From NCBI GenBank assembly GCA_018806985.1, contig JADANN010000032.1, positions 1,571,501 to 1,635,500 of the forward strand: 64,000 bases of DNA, given 5' to 3'. Both the position numbers and the translations under genes were made by a program. Under the pieces are notes generated by a model. The model worked only from the letters and a program-made list of their open reading frames with translations, did no database searches and had not been told where the DNA came from. How positions within the stretch are numbered: the first letter of the stretch is position 1; each line of letters starts with the position of its first letter. This document shows positions 63,760-64,000 of the stretch, in pieces. Source of the DNA: Angiostrongylus vasorum. Lineage: Eukaryota > Nematoda > Chromadorea > Rhabditida > Metastrongylidae.

Positions 63760-64000
63760 ATAGTTTTTCGTCTTTTTTTTAAGTGTTATTGAAGCGTTTG
63801 GCCTGGTAAATTGTATATCAGTATACAATTCCAGGCTCTGAAAAAAGGCGATACTGCCGAAACATCAGCTGCTGTTGTATTGTATTGTGTTTTTCTATGG
63901 AAGTAAATGTATGCTGTTTAACAACCTCGCGATTGCTGAACAAGAAAAACGACGCATTCAGATGGAACTATTAAAGAAACATGTTTACCACTAAGTAGAG
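63760..64000 (+). mobile_element. PLE-1 terminus, runs off the window
   Basis: Matches 2190-2420: GTTATTGAAGCGTTTGGCCT, then CCAGGCTCTGAAAAAAGGCG, the GCCGAAAC motif and the AACAACCTCGC tail. The CTGAAGA core has decayed to CTGAAAA. Confidence 0.8.

Overview
The window looks like genomic DNA of a parasitic clade V (strongylid, hookworm-like) nematode. This is an inference from the AT-rich background, very short exons with TTTCAG-type acceptors, kilobase introns, and dense tRNA-derived SINEs and Penelope-like retroelements. No bacterial-style genes, rRNA, stand-alone tRNA genes or CRISPR arrays were seen.

One host gene runs along most of the + strand. I can chain 24 coding exons from about 13.6 kb to 62.5 kb, roughly 870 codons, by splice-site and phase compatibility. 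It encodes an N-terminal CAP-Gly domain (exons at 15372-15444, 16041-16139 and 16404-16525). This is followed by a Ser/Arg- and Asp-rich linker, a basic Ser-rich and proline-rich stretch (32.4-49.2 kb), and a long coiled coil (51.1-62.0 kb). That is the architecture of a CLIP-170/CLIP-190-type microtubule plus-end protein. The gene continues past the last recognised donor at 62510. One coiled-coil exon (60578-60665) carries an apparent one-base insertion that breaks the frame.

Layout: 1-13.5 kb is repeat-rich flank with a minisatellite, a Penelope-like element that still encodes a GIY-YIG domain, and many SINEs. 13.6-24 kb holds the CAP-Gly and linker exons, with an intron containing a 1.37-kb (ATAC)n microsatellite. 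24-32 kb is a repeat-filled intron. 32-36 kb is the basic/proline-rich exon cluster. 36-51 kb is long introns with inverted SINE hairpins and two isolated exons. 51-62.5 kb is the coiled-coil cluster. 62.5-64 kb is an intron ending in a head-to-head pair of Penelope-like termini.

Repeats: SINE-A is a tRNA-derived family of about 280 bp with near-perfect pol III A and B boxes and an (ATCCTTT)n tail, present in about 20 copies. SINE-B is a second tRNA-derived family of about 350 bp. Repeat-C is an unclassified family of about 380 bp. SINE-D is a third tRNA-like family, often arranged as hairpins. Two Penelope-like lineages carry hammerhead-ribozyme-like termini, and there is one degenerate mariner. 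The most interesting non-coding signal is the hammerhead-like fold shared by the two Penelope lineages, with covarying stem II bases.
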